This document shows positions 43,082 to 51,808 of a stretch of DNA of 64,000 nucleotides, one piece after another. Numbering within the stretch: position 1 is the stretch's first letter; each line of letters begins with the position of its first letter. The notes beneath the pieces are model-generated. The model saw nothing but the letters and a program-made list of their open reading frames with translations. It did not search any database and had not been told where the DNA came from. Source of the stretch: Bacillota bacterium (GTDB taxonomy: Bacteria > Bacillota > Clostridia > Lachnospirales > Lachnospiraceae); contig JAEZZQ010000015.1 of the NCBI GenBank assembly GCA_023442465.1, forward strand, positions 558,001-622,000, in the 5' to 3' direction. The position numbers and the translations under genes were made by a program.

Positions 43082-43846
43082 TTATAAACATATAACAGAT
43101 GGGTTATACCAATTAAGCACAATACATAAGTTGCGGATAATCGCCCATGCATTATCTTTATGCCTGAAATGGCAATATTCGTGAACTATAGTATGATGTA
43201 GGATTTTATCATTTTGAATCACATCAATATCCACATAAATATTCTTGCCAAACAGAAATGGACTGGAAATTCCTCTCAGTAAATAGATATTGAGATTCCA
43301 TTCATCCAGCTTTTTATAAAAAACTCTATTTCTTCTGCATTTTATACTAAACCGGATATTAAATATAATAATTATAATAAAAATCGTTGCAGATATACCC
43401 ATATAAATATAATGGAATCTATCTTGTAAAATATTTTTATATCTTTCTACAGATACATGCAAGGAATTATTAAGGCTGCTATTATTCTTAGAATTTTGTT
43501 CCTGTATCGTTATTTCCTCATACATTTCTATATTACCATTCGCGCTTTGATATATACTATCCATTTCCGATAAGGCCAATGGTTTCTCAGAAACAACCTC
43601 TAATTTATCATCTTGATTATTCAACACATTATCAATGCCGTTTTTCTCAATTGCCTGAATAGTGAAATATATTACATTTTCTAAACTAAATTTACTTGAA
43701 ATATTTAAAAAAGAACTAAGCAGAAGAAAAAATGCAGCAAAAATCCAAATTAAATATTGAGTCCGTCTTGAAATATATTTCCATGCTATTCTTCGAATCA
43801 AAAGTATTCCTACCAATAGAACCCCAAAGCTAATAATTTTCATCAA
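43082..43846 (-). CDS. BlaR1/MecR1-like M56 peptidase, C-terminally truncated
   Basis: 254 residues. Membrane helices lie at about 2-18, 28-48 and 135-155, and the zinc-peptidase motif HEYCH (HExxH) is near residue 226 in HTIVHEYCHFRHKDNAWAIIRNLCIVLNWYNP. In intact members the chain continues with the third zinc-ligand region and a sensor domain. Here it stops eight residues after the WYNP helix begins. It is therefore a truncated signal transducer, perhaps non-functional. The gene lies 25 bp downstream of its BlaI-type partner. Intact relatives cleave the BlaI repressor after sensing beta-lactams or other cell-wall stress. Confidence 0.8.
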   Translation of the reverse strand: MMKIISFGVLLVGILLIRRIAWKYISRRTQYLIWIFAAFFLLLSSFLNISSKFSLENVIYFTIQAIEKNGIDNVLNNQDDKLEVVSEKPLALSEMDSIYQSANGNIEMYEEITIQEQNSKNNSSLNNSLHVSVERYKNILQDRFHYIYMGISATIFIIIIIFNIRFSIKCRRNRVFYKKLDEWNLNIYLLRGISSPFLFGKNIYVDIDVIQNDKILHHTIVHEYCHFRHKDNAWAIIRNLCIVLNWYNPSVICL

Positions 43847-43871
43847 ATCTCTCCCCGTTTAATGTACTACC

Positions 43872-44234
43872 TTATTTTTTCTTTTGCAGTATTTCCATCA
43901 GTTGTTGGATATCTTCCTCTGAAAGCTCATTATGCTCTAACATTGTACTAATCAATAATCCTACATTTCCCTTGAATACCTTATTCAAAAAATCGTTTTT
44001 TTCCCTCAATATCGCTTCACTTTTCTCTAGATCAGCATAATATAATTTAGCTTTTCCCCCGTCTGTATGATAGGTAAGCCCTTTTTCTTCCATTCTTTTG
44101 AGATATGTCATTACAGTATACTTACTCCAGCCTGTGCTATCCAATAATGCCTTTGTTAACTGCATCATTGTCCTCGGTTGATCTTCCCACAATATCTCCA
44201 TAATCTTCCATTCTGCATCCGATATTTTTTTCAT
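43872..44234 (-). CDS. BlaI/MecI-family repressor
   Basis: 120 residues, full length. The winged helix-turn-helix is in ISDAEWKIMEILWEDQPRTMMQLTKALLDSTGWSKYTVMTYLKRMEEKGLTYHTDGGKAKLYYADL, followed by the dimerisation helices and a Lys-rich end. It represses its own operon and target genes such as beta-lactamases or wall genes. A GTAAAC-11-GTTTAC inverted repeat lies just upstream at 44263-44285. With the partner peptidase truncated, derepression may no longer work through proteolysis. AGGAGC-type site before the ATG (ATAGGAGCAAAC). Confidence 0.94.
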   Translation of the reverse strand: MKKISDAEWKIMEILWEDQPRTMMQLTKALLDSTGWSKYTVMTYLKRMEEKGLTYHTDGGKAKLYYADLEKSEAILREKNDFLNKVFKGNVGLLISTMLEHNELSEEDIQQLMEILQKKK

Positions 44235-44262
44235 GTTTGCTCCTATTTATATATTTTTCATA

Positions 44263-44285
44263 GTAAACTTTTTAATTAGGTTTAC
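44263..44285 (-). promoter_or_regulatory. BlaI operator candidate
   Basis: Inverted repeat GTAAAC (44263-44268) and GTTTAC (44280-44285) separated by 11 bp, starting 29 nt upstream of the blaI-type start codon. BlaI boxes are usually TACA-type dyads, so the fit is reasonable but not exact. Confidence 0.5.
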
Positions 44286-44403
44286 ATTTGTCAGCTTAAT
44301 CTTGGCAGATTTGGTTGTCTTTTGTCAACCTTTTAATTTATTGCTGATAATAGGGCTTTTATAGCTTTCGGCCATAGAACTCCGCTCATGTTAGACGATT
44401 CAG

Positions 44404-44430
44404 AAAAACCCGGATGTGAATACACCCGGG
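44404..44430 (-). terminator. Terminator of the large DUF1906 gene
   Basis: CCCGG-A-TGT (44409-44417) pairs with ACA-C-CCGGG (44422-44430) around a GAAT loop. On the minus strand it is followed by five T residues. It lies about 50 nt past the stop at 44480. Confidence 0.85.
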
Positions 44431-44479
44431 GCTTTGTCTGAATCTTGACTTCTAAATACTCTTATATCAGTCAGGATAA

Positions 44480-46912
44480 TTAATAATTTCTCCAATCATG
44501 AATAATAAATTCTGCAAAGACCTGGCAACAGGCTTTTATAATTGTCCAGTTTGCCAATATCCCTTCACCTGATATTCCAGCTTTACTACTCATCAAGAAA
44601 TCTTGCTTGGGATTAGTAAAGTAATAATATAAGTGATCTGTAATTGCTGCTATACTGTAAGAATCAACCCCAATATTGTTCAGCAAATATGACATTCTAT
44701 TGGTATGTTCATCCGCATAATACTGATATAAGGCGCCTGTAAATACGTGTTCTTTAAGCGATTTGCTTAATATTGTCCGAATTACCGTAGAAATAGCAAA
44801 ACCATCCGCATCACCAAACATGTCACAATAATTCATCTGTACATCATCACCGACTTCCATTCTCCCTATCCTATCCCGAGCATGTCTGAAGTCACCGAGA
44901 TATTTCCCTATGGGTTCCAAATTGTCTTTTAGTGTTTTAATTTCTTTAAAAGCTGTTGCCAAATCGCCAGCCCACCCGTACCATTCCGCCGGAATTAGGA
45001 TTGGAGGTTCCACGTAGGCTGATATAACCGCTGCTAAGTGATGCAGTTCTATGAGCCTTCCAGATGCATCTTTTAAAATAGTATATCCCGTTTTCTTAAT
45101 ATACGGTTCCAGATCTGCTGCAAGGCCTGGGTGGTTTGTTGATACATGATCAGCAAAAACGGGATTAGTTACTAGTGTTGCATTAAACTGTAAATCAGTA
45201 TATTTCTTGTGCCATAAATAATATAGAACCGATAATACACAAGACTCTGCATCTGCATTAGGAAAGCACTCCCAATAAGCATCTTCCAAACCAGAAATCA
45301 AGGGGATAACCGTGTGGAATAATGTGGCATTGTTTTTTTCATTTTCAATATCATCCCAATTTAAAGTAAATAATCCCCAGTTATCATCACCAATTTCATC
45401 GACTGTTTCTACTCCCAGGTCACATCCGGATGCAATTACCCTATCTAGGTCAATTCGGCTGCCATCACTAGCAGTATATGAACCAGTAGCATATTGATCA
45501 AAGCTCCAATTTTCCGGCATCAAGAAGCCTAAATTTCCACTGTATCCAGTAGACATATTGCTAACAAAGCTACTTACTGCCAAATTTGATGAACAAATAA
45601 CGCTACAGGTATTTCTTGCCGAATATATACCTACTTTATAAATTGAAGGATTTGGCTTTCTTGCATCATTTATTCCTTGAAAATACTGTTTTACGGTTCC
45701 TTTCGCTTGATCTTCTGTTGCATCAAAATCTACGCAAAAGTAAATGGTACATTTGGGAATTCTCAGCTTAGTAGCTGCTTTTACCGCCTTATTCCAACTA
45801 TCATAACCTGTTCTATAGGTAAAATCTGTAACCGATGCATTATTTTCCTGAAACAACGGAAATATTTTTAATCCGGCATAGTGAATATTAATGATCTCTT
45901 GTTCCGTTAAGTGCTTGTCGAATCCACTAGGAACCTTGGTTAGATATCTTCCGATATATCGTATTCCATCGTTATAGAGTGACTGGGCCTGCACTGCCGT
46001 TAATTGGTATCTTGTATCAGCCGCATTTGCTGGCCTATCCATGTCACCTTTACTCCACAATAATGCTCCCCAAGTTCTTCTGTTTACAGCCCCCAAGTTA
46101 ACGAGCGGATCTATATCCAGACACATAAACCTCTGGAATTCTGTTACCCTACTTGCTACATTTTGATTATATACTCCGTTTATCCCATCAGAATAGAATT
46201 TATTACATATTAGCGCGCATTGCAATATCTTTACCAATGCTGCATTACTGCTACCCATAGAGATTGCAGGCATTTTATTAAATGTGTTTGGTCCCAATGC
46301 TCCGTCCGATGTAGTATTGATAACTTTCTGGAACGCATATATAAGCGCTTTACTTGTTTTTCTTTCAAAATGTCCGCTAGTTGGAATGAAGCCCAGACTG
46401 CTAAGATACAAACTTGAATAATTAGCATTCAAATATTGCTGAGCCGCACGAACATACTCATCTGTGGTACTTGTCACAATGGTTGGATCAGTGGTAAGTA
46501 GCGACTTAAAGTAAGATGCTTCCATTGTTTCTGTGGCATTAACAAACCCTAAATCTTTCTTAAAATTCTTAATTGCAGACTTCGTAGATGGCCCCATAAC
46601 CCCGTCAAACAGTCCTGAATTATAACCCTTGCAGATGAATCCTCCCTGCAGTATCTTTACTAAGGTAACATTATTAGTAGAATCATTAATTGTAGGGCAT
46701 GCAGATGAGGTGCCATTGCCCCAAATACCATCAGGTATTAAATTCAAATAAATTTGTAGTGCCATAATTAAGGCTTTTACAGTAGTATTTCCTGTCATGC
46801 CGTCTGGCTTGATGGGAAATAATCCTGAATTTTCTCCATTCTCATCATAATAAAAATGACTTGGAAAGGTCTCCCCTAACCATATTTGTACATCTTTTAC
46901 TCTTAAATCCAT
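44480..46912 (-). CDS. Large protein with peptidoglycan-binding-like repeats and a DUF1906 glycosidase-like domain
   Basis: 810 residues, no signal peptide. Residues 1-290 contain four repeats of a peptidoglycan-binding pattern, for example PDGMTGNTTVKALIMALQ, FDGVMGPSTKSAIKNF, SDGALGPNTFNKMP and SDGINGVYNQNVASRV. About 300-500 is a DUF1906 (Rv2525c-like, GH25-related) barrel with YIGRYLTKVPSGFDKHLT, YFCVDFDATEDQ, GIYSARNTC and FDQYATGSYTASDGSRIDLDRV. The last 300 residues are helical and unrecognised. Such proteins occur widely in Lachnospiraceae. Without a signal peptide, release may require lysis or a dedicated route; a phage-tail or extracellular toxin-like role is speculation. It has a promoter matching that of 41025-41582. 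Confidence 0.85.
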   Translation of the reverse strand: MDLRVKDVQIWLGETFPSHFYYDENGENSGLFPIKPDGMTGNTTVKALIMALQIYLNLIPDGIWGNGTSSACPTINDSTNNVTLVKILQGGFICKGYNSGLFDGVMGPSTKSAIKNFKKDLGFVNATETMEASYFKSLLTTDPTIVTSTTDEYVRAAQQYLNANYSSLYLSSLGFIPTSGHFERKTSKALIYAFQKVINTTSDGALGPNTFNKMPAISMGSSNAALVKILQCALICNKFYSDGINGVYNQNVASRVTEFQRFMCLDIDPLVNLGAVNRRTWGALLWSKGDMDRPANAADTRYQLTAVQAQSLYNDGIRYIGRYLTKVPSGFDKHLTEQEIINIHYAGLKIFPLFQENNASVTDFTYRTGYDSWNKAVKAATKLRIPKCTIYFCVDFDATEDQAKGTVKQYFQGINDARKPNPSIYKVGIYSARNTCSVICSSNLAVSSFVSNMSTGYSGNLGFLMPENWSFDQYATGSYTASDGSRIDLDRVIASGCDLGVETVDEIGDDNWGLFTLNWDDIENEKNNATLFHTVIPLISGLEDAYWECFPNADAESCVLSVLYYLWHKKYTDLQFNATLVTNPVFADHVSTNHPGLAADLEPYIKKTGYTILKDASGRLIELHHLAAVISAYVEPPILIPAEWYGWAGDLATAFKEIKTLKDNLEPIGKYLGDFRHARDRIGRMEVGDDVQMNYCDMFGDADGFAISTVIRTILSKSLKEHVFTGALYQYYADEHTNRMSYLLNNIGVDSYSIAAITDHLYYYFTNPKQDFLMSSKAGISGEGILANWTIIKACCQVFAEFIIHDWRNY

Positions 46913-46957
46913 AATTAATTTCCTTTCATCTTATTTTATTTAGTCGACTATATAAAA

Positions 46958-46986
46958 TAAAGAGAATGAAATCATCAAATTGTAAA
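46958..46986 (-). promoter_or_regulatory. Shared-type promoter, copy B
   Basis: Minus-strand TTTACA (46986-46981), 17-bp spacer, TCTTTA (46963-46958), then TTTTATATAG. It is 45 nt before the start codon, against 50 nt for copy A at 41633-41661. Conserved flanks (TTCTCTTTAT) strengthen the match. Confidence 0.5.
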
Positions 46987-47635
46987 TAAAAATACAAATT
47001 ATTAAGACTTTGTGAAAATAAAAAGAATCTACAACAAGTTTTTACAAATAATAAGCGTTTTCCCTACTTTTAAATATATACTACTCCCTTTACTATCCAA
47101 TTTTTTTATTATACCAACATGCCAGATATATAATCAATTATCATAAGTATAATCAATAAACAAACAATTCGGATTAGTAAACCAAATTTATTGCTAATCC
47201 AAGCCACAGCCACAACAAACGCTCTCTTTTCCATATGAGGTGAAAAGAGAGAATTGATTAAAGTGCAATTAAAAATATAAATTTATAAAAAGAAACTAAT
47301 CAGGCGACCAGCTCATTATGTCACAAAATTGATAATGTTATTTAAAAGCTCATAATTACTCAAGTTACTGTTAAAAAAGCATGTTGTAGATATTTTTTTA
47401 TCATTGTATAATGATCATGTTGTAATAACTGACTATACTAATCAATGGATAGGATAGATGTGATTTTTAAATAACTTATAAAATATAAAAGAATGCTTTA
47501 TATGGAAAATAAGGCGATTGGCGCATAGTGTAAGAAAACGGGAATAGATAAATTATAAAAGCATAATTAATAAAAAAAAGAGGTAAAAGTACGTTATAAT
47601 TTATTATCCCACTCGTTATAAGGGGAAAATATAAA
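46987..47635. other. AT-rich gene-free interval
   Basis: About 650 bp between divergent genes, very AT-rich. It should hold the promoter of the plus-strand gene at 47636. Near its end GTTATAATTTATT (about 47593-47605) could be that gene's -10. No frame, hairpin or repeat of note. Confidence 0.5.
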
Positions 47636-48592
47636 ATGCAAAAAGAATATCAAAAACTACGAAAATCTATTTTTAGGTACGTGATTTGGATGATATTATT
47701 TTGGGGAATAAGAATTTTGTTGTCTTTTTTTCAAATCGAATATCGCTTATGGCTGTCTGCTCTTGGTTCTGTTATAAGTGTCGTAGTTCCATTTATATTA
47801 TTTGGACAGCGACTAGCCATAGAAAATGATAGAGCGAAAAAAGAAGTGGGAAAGCCCTCCCTTTTTTCCTTAAGATTCTACACTTTCTTGGCATGTATCA
47901 TACTTTTTATTGCAGGAATATATGGTCTTTTTACTATGAATGAAGAAAGAATAACGGAAGATGGCCAATTGGAAGTGGCATACAGCAGCTTTTTATCGGA
48001 AAGTCATTGGTATCCTTTCGAGAAAATTTTATTTTGGGGAAGAAGACCGATTTATGGTTTGGAAGAAATAGCAATGTTAGAAGAAAAGTACGGCTGTAAA
48101 TTTAAAATTGACAGAGACCATCTTGACCTAGAAATTCATTGGATAAGATTTATCCCCGATCCATATCCGCAGCTAACAGTAAATGCATATATCATAGATG
48201 GATTATTATGGGATGATTTTAAGGAAGAATATATTGGAAGCATATTTTCAAGAGTATACAAAGAACTTAATATCAAAAGCGAGAAAGGCTACCAATCTTT
48301 TACTGGAGGTGCCTATCAAACCTGCCTTGTTTCTGATTGGAGTAATCCCTCTCTTTTAGCAGAGGATGCGGCAACATTAATCACATATGCTATAGCAGAA
48401 ATGGATTGTGATGTAAATGCGCCTTGCAATTCAGGTGTCTTATATGTAGTTGTGAGATACCATGATGAAATTCATCATATTCCTTTGCCATTCGGTGACT
48501 CCTCAGTCTTGATGAAAGAAAATAAAACAAGAGATTATTATTCCGATCCAGAGCATGTATATGAAGAGTTAACCTTCCGGGTAAATCAGTAA
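47636..48592 (+). CDS. Unknown membrane-anchored protein
   Basis: 318 residues. Three membrane helices lie at about 14-33, 38-57 and 80-100, then a 215-residue exported domain with no cysteines near its start. The domain contains SHWYPFEKILFWGRRPIYGLEEIAMLEEKYGCKFKID and a soluble alpha/beta segment with GGAYQTCLVSDW and a C-terminal NSGVLYVVVRYHDEIHHIPLPFG. No family is recognised. ATAAGGGGAAAATATAAA precedes the ATG at 47636. It stands alone on the plus strand among minus-strand genes. Confidence 0.75.
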   Translation: MQKEYQKLRKSIFRYVIWMILFWGIRILLSFFQIEYRLWLSALGSVISVVVPFILFGQRLAIENDRAKKEVGKPSLFSLRFYTFLACIILFIAGIYGLFTMNEERITEDGQLEVAYSSFLSESHWYPFEKILFWGRRPIYGLEEIAMLEEKYGCKFKIDRDHLDLEIHWIRFIPDPYPQLTVNAYIIDGLLWDDFKEEYIGSIFSRVYKELNIKSEKGYQSFTGGAYQTCLVSDWSNPSLLAEDAATLITYAIAEMDCDVNAPCNSGVLYVVVRYHDEIHHIPLPFGDSSVLMKENKTRDYYSDPEHVYEELTFRVNQ

Positions 48593-48903
48593 TATTAACC
48601 TTTTTTCCTATCAATTTATAAGCAATAGGATAAAAGTCTGTTTACAATTTTCTTATTCACATATCCACTGAAATAGAATTGCGAAAATAATAGACTCACT
48701 TTATGGGTACAGATACAATTCCATTATACCCACTATGTTTTCTAAATAAATATAATATAGCATATTGGCTCAATACCAACAATATTTAAAAATATACCTC
48801 TTACTTCTGTCATAATCCGTTGAAATGTTTACTTCTCTGTATAGGCCATGATGAACTATACCATAGCGCACCTGACCTGCACAGCAATTCTCTTATTTTA
48901 TGC
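48593..48903. other. Gene-free interval
   Basis: AT-rich, convergent between the plus-strand membrane protein gene and the minus-strand HTH gene. I found no clear terminator hairpin and no coding frame worth listing. Confidence 0.5.
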
Positions 48904-49167
48904 TTATCTTAAAATTTCAAAGAGCAAGCTACTTCTGCCACCATTTTCTCGCCATCTTTGTTTTTTCCGAATAAACCTCTGTCTTTCTAAGTCACTAATG
49001 GCTCTTTTGACCGTGCTGCTTGAAAAATTCAATTTCCTTGCACTGGTACCTATTGCCGGGTAACAAGCGTTCGCTTTATTTGCACGGTCTTTTAAATACA
49101 AATAAACTGCAACTGCTCCATGAGGTAAACCAGAATTATATATTTCTCTACGTTTAATGCTTCTCAT
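48904..49167 (-). CDS. Small helix-turn-helix protein (HTH_36-like)
   Basis: 87 residues. It opens MRSIKRREIYNSGLPHGAVAVYLYLKDRAN and contains the winged helix AIGTSARKLNFSSSTVKRAISDLERQRFIRKKQRWRENGGRSSLLFEI. This matches the HTH_36-type proteins of clostridia related to replication-initiator N-terminal domains. Here only the DNA-binding domain exists. Target genes are unknown. An AAGGAGGATGAG site precedes the start. Confidence 0.85.
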   Translation of the reverse strand: MRSIKRREIYNSGLPHGAVAVYLYLKDRANKANACYPAIGTSARKLNFSSSTVKRAISDLERQRFIRKKQRWRENGGRSSLLFEILR

Positions 49168-49272
49168 CCTCCTTATGAATGGGCGTAAGTGTCGTCTTTA
49201 ATTAAGTATTACAAATTTTCTTCCACCGCGGTCATGATATCTATTTTTCTAATAGATAAACTACTTCTATAT

Positions 49273-49307
49273 GCCTTGCATGTGCTACTTAAATGCACAC
49301 GCAAGGC
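49273..49307 (-). terminator. Hairpin downstream of the EEP-family gene
   Basis: GCCTTGC (49273-49279) and GCAAGGC (49301-49307) plus TGTG/CACA inner pairs form a strong stem. It lies about 140 nt past the minus-strand stop at 49445. A T tract is not obvious. Confidence 0.5.
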
Positions 49308-49444
49308 TATGCGACATAAATCGGGATTAAAAAAAGAAGTTTCAAATTATAATATATGTATCCCTCATAAAACGAATAGAAACCTCACTTTCAGATAGTC
49401 CTGCCGGTGGCTATCACTCCTTTTTAATGGCTTATTTAAGAAAG

Positions 49445-50503
49445 CTATTTAAATGTAAAGGTTAACTTTACCGGTTGGTGATCTGAATATTGAAATTTCG
49501 TAGGTATAACATTTACATTTTGTACTTGTATATTATCAGATACAATAAATCCATCAATGATATACATTTGTGAATTTTCATATGAGCCCGTATATGGTTC
49601 ATTTAACAGACGGCATGTAGGGATACTATCATCTACTGCAACAGAAAATGTATCCGGTATATCCTTCTTTCTAATAATTCCAGGCATCCAATTTCCCTGT
49701 TCTACTATTGGATATTGCTTATATCCTTCAAACATTTGATTAAAATCTCCGCCTGCAATAACATAATTGCCTTTTTCATATTCTTTTTCAAGGATATCCG
49801 CAAGCATTTTACTTTGCGCAAGCTTTCCTTCTCCACTGTCATAAGCTTCCAGATGTAAATTAAATAATACAAGCTCTTTCTTTGTCCCCTCTATTGGAAT
49901 TCTGGTCTCAAGAAGAGCACGTTTAAGATTACATATTTTAAGCGGCCATCGGAAAGATTCAGGAAGTGAAATTCGTGAAGCAGAATTCACTTCTAAATCT
50001 GTTAAAGTAACTAATCCTGCTTCTACATGTCCCATTGTCGGAATGGGGTACGGTATATAATCACACTTAAAGTTATAAGAAAACATTCCCGGTATTTGTA
50101 AGGCCTCCTCTAAATATTGCATTTCATTTATATGATAAGAACGCTTGGAATTTATATCAACTTCTTGAAGGAAATAAATATCCGCAGGATTACTCTTCAT
50201 GATATTTGCATTTCCTAATAAATTTTCTTCCACAACCGCCTTATTGTCTGGCCTAACCTTTGTTCCTCCATCCATAAAAAAGTCTTCAGTGCTGCCTAAA
50301 GCGGAGTAACCTATATTATATGTAATAACCGTTAATTCCGTATCTTGATTTACTTTTTTATCTCCCTCTGATGCAGAAAGCACCTCCACGGCAGAAGGAC
50401 GATATTCACGTATAGTAAGAAACGCAATGCCCCCTGCAGATAAACCAAAAAGTATGAGGATGATTACAGCACAGCATTTTGCAATTTGTTTGATTCTTTT
50501 CAT
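49445..50503 (-). CDS. Endonuclease/exonuclease/phosphatase family protein, membrane-anchored
   Basis: 352 residues. One N-terminal hydrophobic helix (about 10-31) acts as signal or anchor, placing the catalytic domain outside. The domain has TVITYNIGYSAL, NADIYFLQEVDINSKRSYH-type block (exact: PADIYFLQEVDINSKRSYH), ELVLFNLHLEAYDSGEG, YVIAGGDFNQMF and a final YSDHQPVKLTF, giving the Asn, Glu, Asp, Asn and His residues of the EEP metal site. Members cleave phosphodiesters of lipids, inositol or nucleic acids. The substrate is unknown. It is probably monocistronic. Confidence 0.92.
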   Translation of the reverse strand: MKRIKQIAKCCAVIILILFGLSAGGIAFLTIREYRPSAVEVLSASEGDKKVNQDTELTVITYNIGYSALGSTEDFFMDGGTKVRPDNKAVVEENLLGNANIMKSNPADIYFLQEVDINSKRSYHINEMQYLEEALQIPGMFSYNFKCDYIPYPIPTMGHVEAGLVTLTDLEVNSASRISLPESFRWPLKICNLKRALLETRIPIEGTKKELVLFNLHLEAYDSGEGKLAQSKMLADILEKEYEKGNYVIAGGDFNQMFEGYKQYPIVEQGNWMPGIIRKKDIPDTFSVAVDDSIPTCRLLNEPYTGSYENSQMYIIDGFIVSDNIQVQNVNVIPTKFQYSDHQPVKLTFTFK

Positions 50504-50666
50504 ATTCTTTTTCTCCTTCTTACTGTCCGTATATTTTTCTTTCCAATATATATTTTCAGTTCATTCACCAGAACCTGCTTTAATTAATCCTATTTCTTAT
50601 TTGCCTATAACATACAAATATCATAGAATATTCATTTTCTTATGGTTCCGGACAATAAATAAAAAT

Positions 50667-50730
50667 AATATGCCTCCCTGTAACAGACCGTTTAAATCTA
50701 AAAACAGTTTATTACAAGGAGAAGCATATT
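50667..50730 (-). terminator. Large hairpin downstream of the alpha/beta hydrolase gene
   Basis: Arms of about 18 bases, AATATGCCTCCCTGTAA (50667-50683) and TTACAAGGAGAAGCATATT (50712-50730), pair with a few mismatches. It has A/T runs on both sides and lies 33 nt past the stop at 50763. Confidence 0.75.
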
Positions 50731-50762
50731 TTTATGGAAAGAAAAGTACACTAATGTTGCCT

Positions 50763-51689
50763 TTATTTCAAATCAAGCCACTCTATAACATCCTTCATAA
50801 CTTCATCTTTATTGATTTCATTCAGCATCTCATGCCTGCCGTCAGGATATAACTTCAAAGTCACGTCCTGTATACCTGCTTTCTTATAGGTATTATAAAG
50901 CTTCCTGACACCTTTTCCGGCACCGCCGACAGGATCTTTGTCTCCGGAAAAGATATAGATGGGCAGCTTTTTAGGTATCGAGACAATATTTTTGGGCTTA
51001 TCAATTTCTTTCAGACCTTCCATAAAATCATAGAAAAATCCCGCTGAAAAGACTTCTCCACAGTATGGGTCCTTTATATATTTATCGACTTCGTCCTTAT
51101 CTCTGCTTAGCCAGTCAAATTCTGTTCGGTTCGGTTTAAAGGCATTATTAAAACTTCCGAAGGAAAGCTTGTTCATCTTCTCACTTTTTGCTTTTCTTCC
51201 GTTCTTTTTCACTTCTCTGCCGGCAGCAAGAAATCCAAAGTTATGCAAAAGTGCTGCTCTTCCACTGGAGCCGGAAAGAATCACCCCCTTTAATTCCCTG
51301 CCAAATAACATAATATACCTCTGAGCAGCAAAGGAACCCATACTGTGACCAAATAAAAATACCGGTAAATCAGAATGTTCCTTTTTTATTATGGTTGTTA
51401 ACCGGTGCATGTCCTTAACTAACCAGTCGAAACCATCTGCTTCAGCCAGATATCCAATACGTTCAAGGCTTCCTGCTGTTTTTCCATGTCCCCGGTGATC
51501 ATTGGCATAGACAATATACCCATTCTGCGTCAGCAGATCAGCAAACCGTTCATATCTAAATGCTGCCTCAGCCATTCCATGGGCGATTTGAACAGCACCT
51601 TTGACTTTTGTACCGGGATCAGGGCTCCACTTATAGAAAAAAATATTTGCTCCATCACCTGATTGAAAACTAAAATTTTCTGATAGCAT
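50763..51689 (-). CDS. Alpha/beta hydrolase, monoacylglycerol-lipase/S33-like
   Basis: 308 residues, cytoplasmic. Motifs: AVQIAHGMAEAAFRYERFADLLTQNGYIVYANDHRGHGKT (HG oxyanion region), the nucleophile elbow FLFGHSMGSFAAQRY with Ser near 116, and Asp in IYIFSGDKDPVGG and His in LYPDGRHEMLNEI completing the triad. It belongs to the lysophospholipase/monoglyceride lipase group. AAGGAGAGGGTATCAT precedes the ATG. It adjoins the glycerol operon, so a lipid-derived glycerol link is possible but unproven. Confidence 0.94.
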   Translation of the reverse strand: MLSENFSFQSGDGANIFFYKWSPDPGTKVKGAVQIAHGMAEAAFRYERFADLLTQNGYIVYANDHRGHGKTAGSLERIGYLAEADGFDWLVKDMHRLTTIIKKEHSDLPVFLFGHSMGSFAAQRYIMLFGRELKGVILSGSSGRAALLHNFGFLAAGREVKKNGRKAKSEKMNKLSFGSFNNAFKPNRTEFDWLSRDKDEVDKYIKDPYCGEVFSAGFFYDFMEGLKEIDKPKNIVSIPKKLPIYIFSGDKDPVGGAGKGVRKLYNTYKKAGIQDVTLKLYPDGRHEMLNEINKDEVMKDVIEWLDLK

Positions 51690-51808
51690 ATGATACCCTC
51701 TCCTTATATTTACTGTAATAAGCCCTAAGAACAGGACAAATTATCGTGTAGGCTATATAACATTATATTATATTCGCAGATTATATCATACTTATATGGT
51801 TTAACCTA

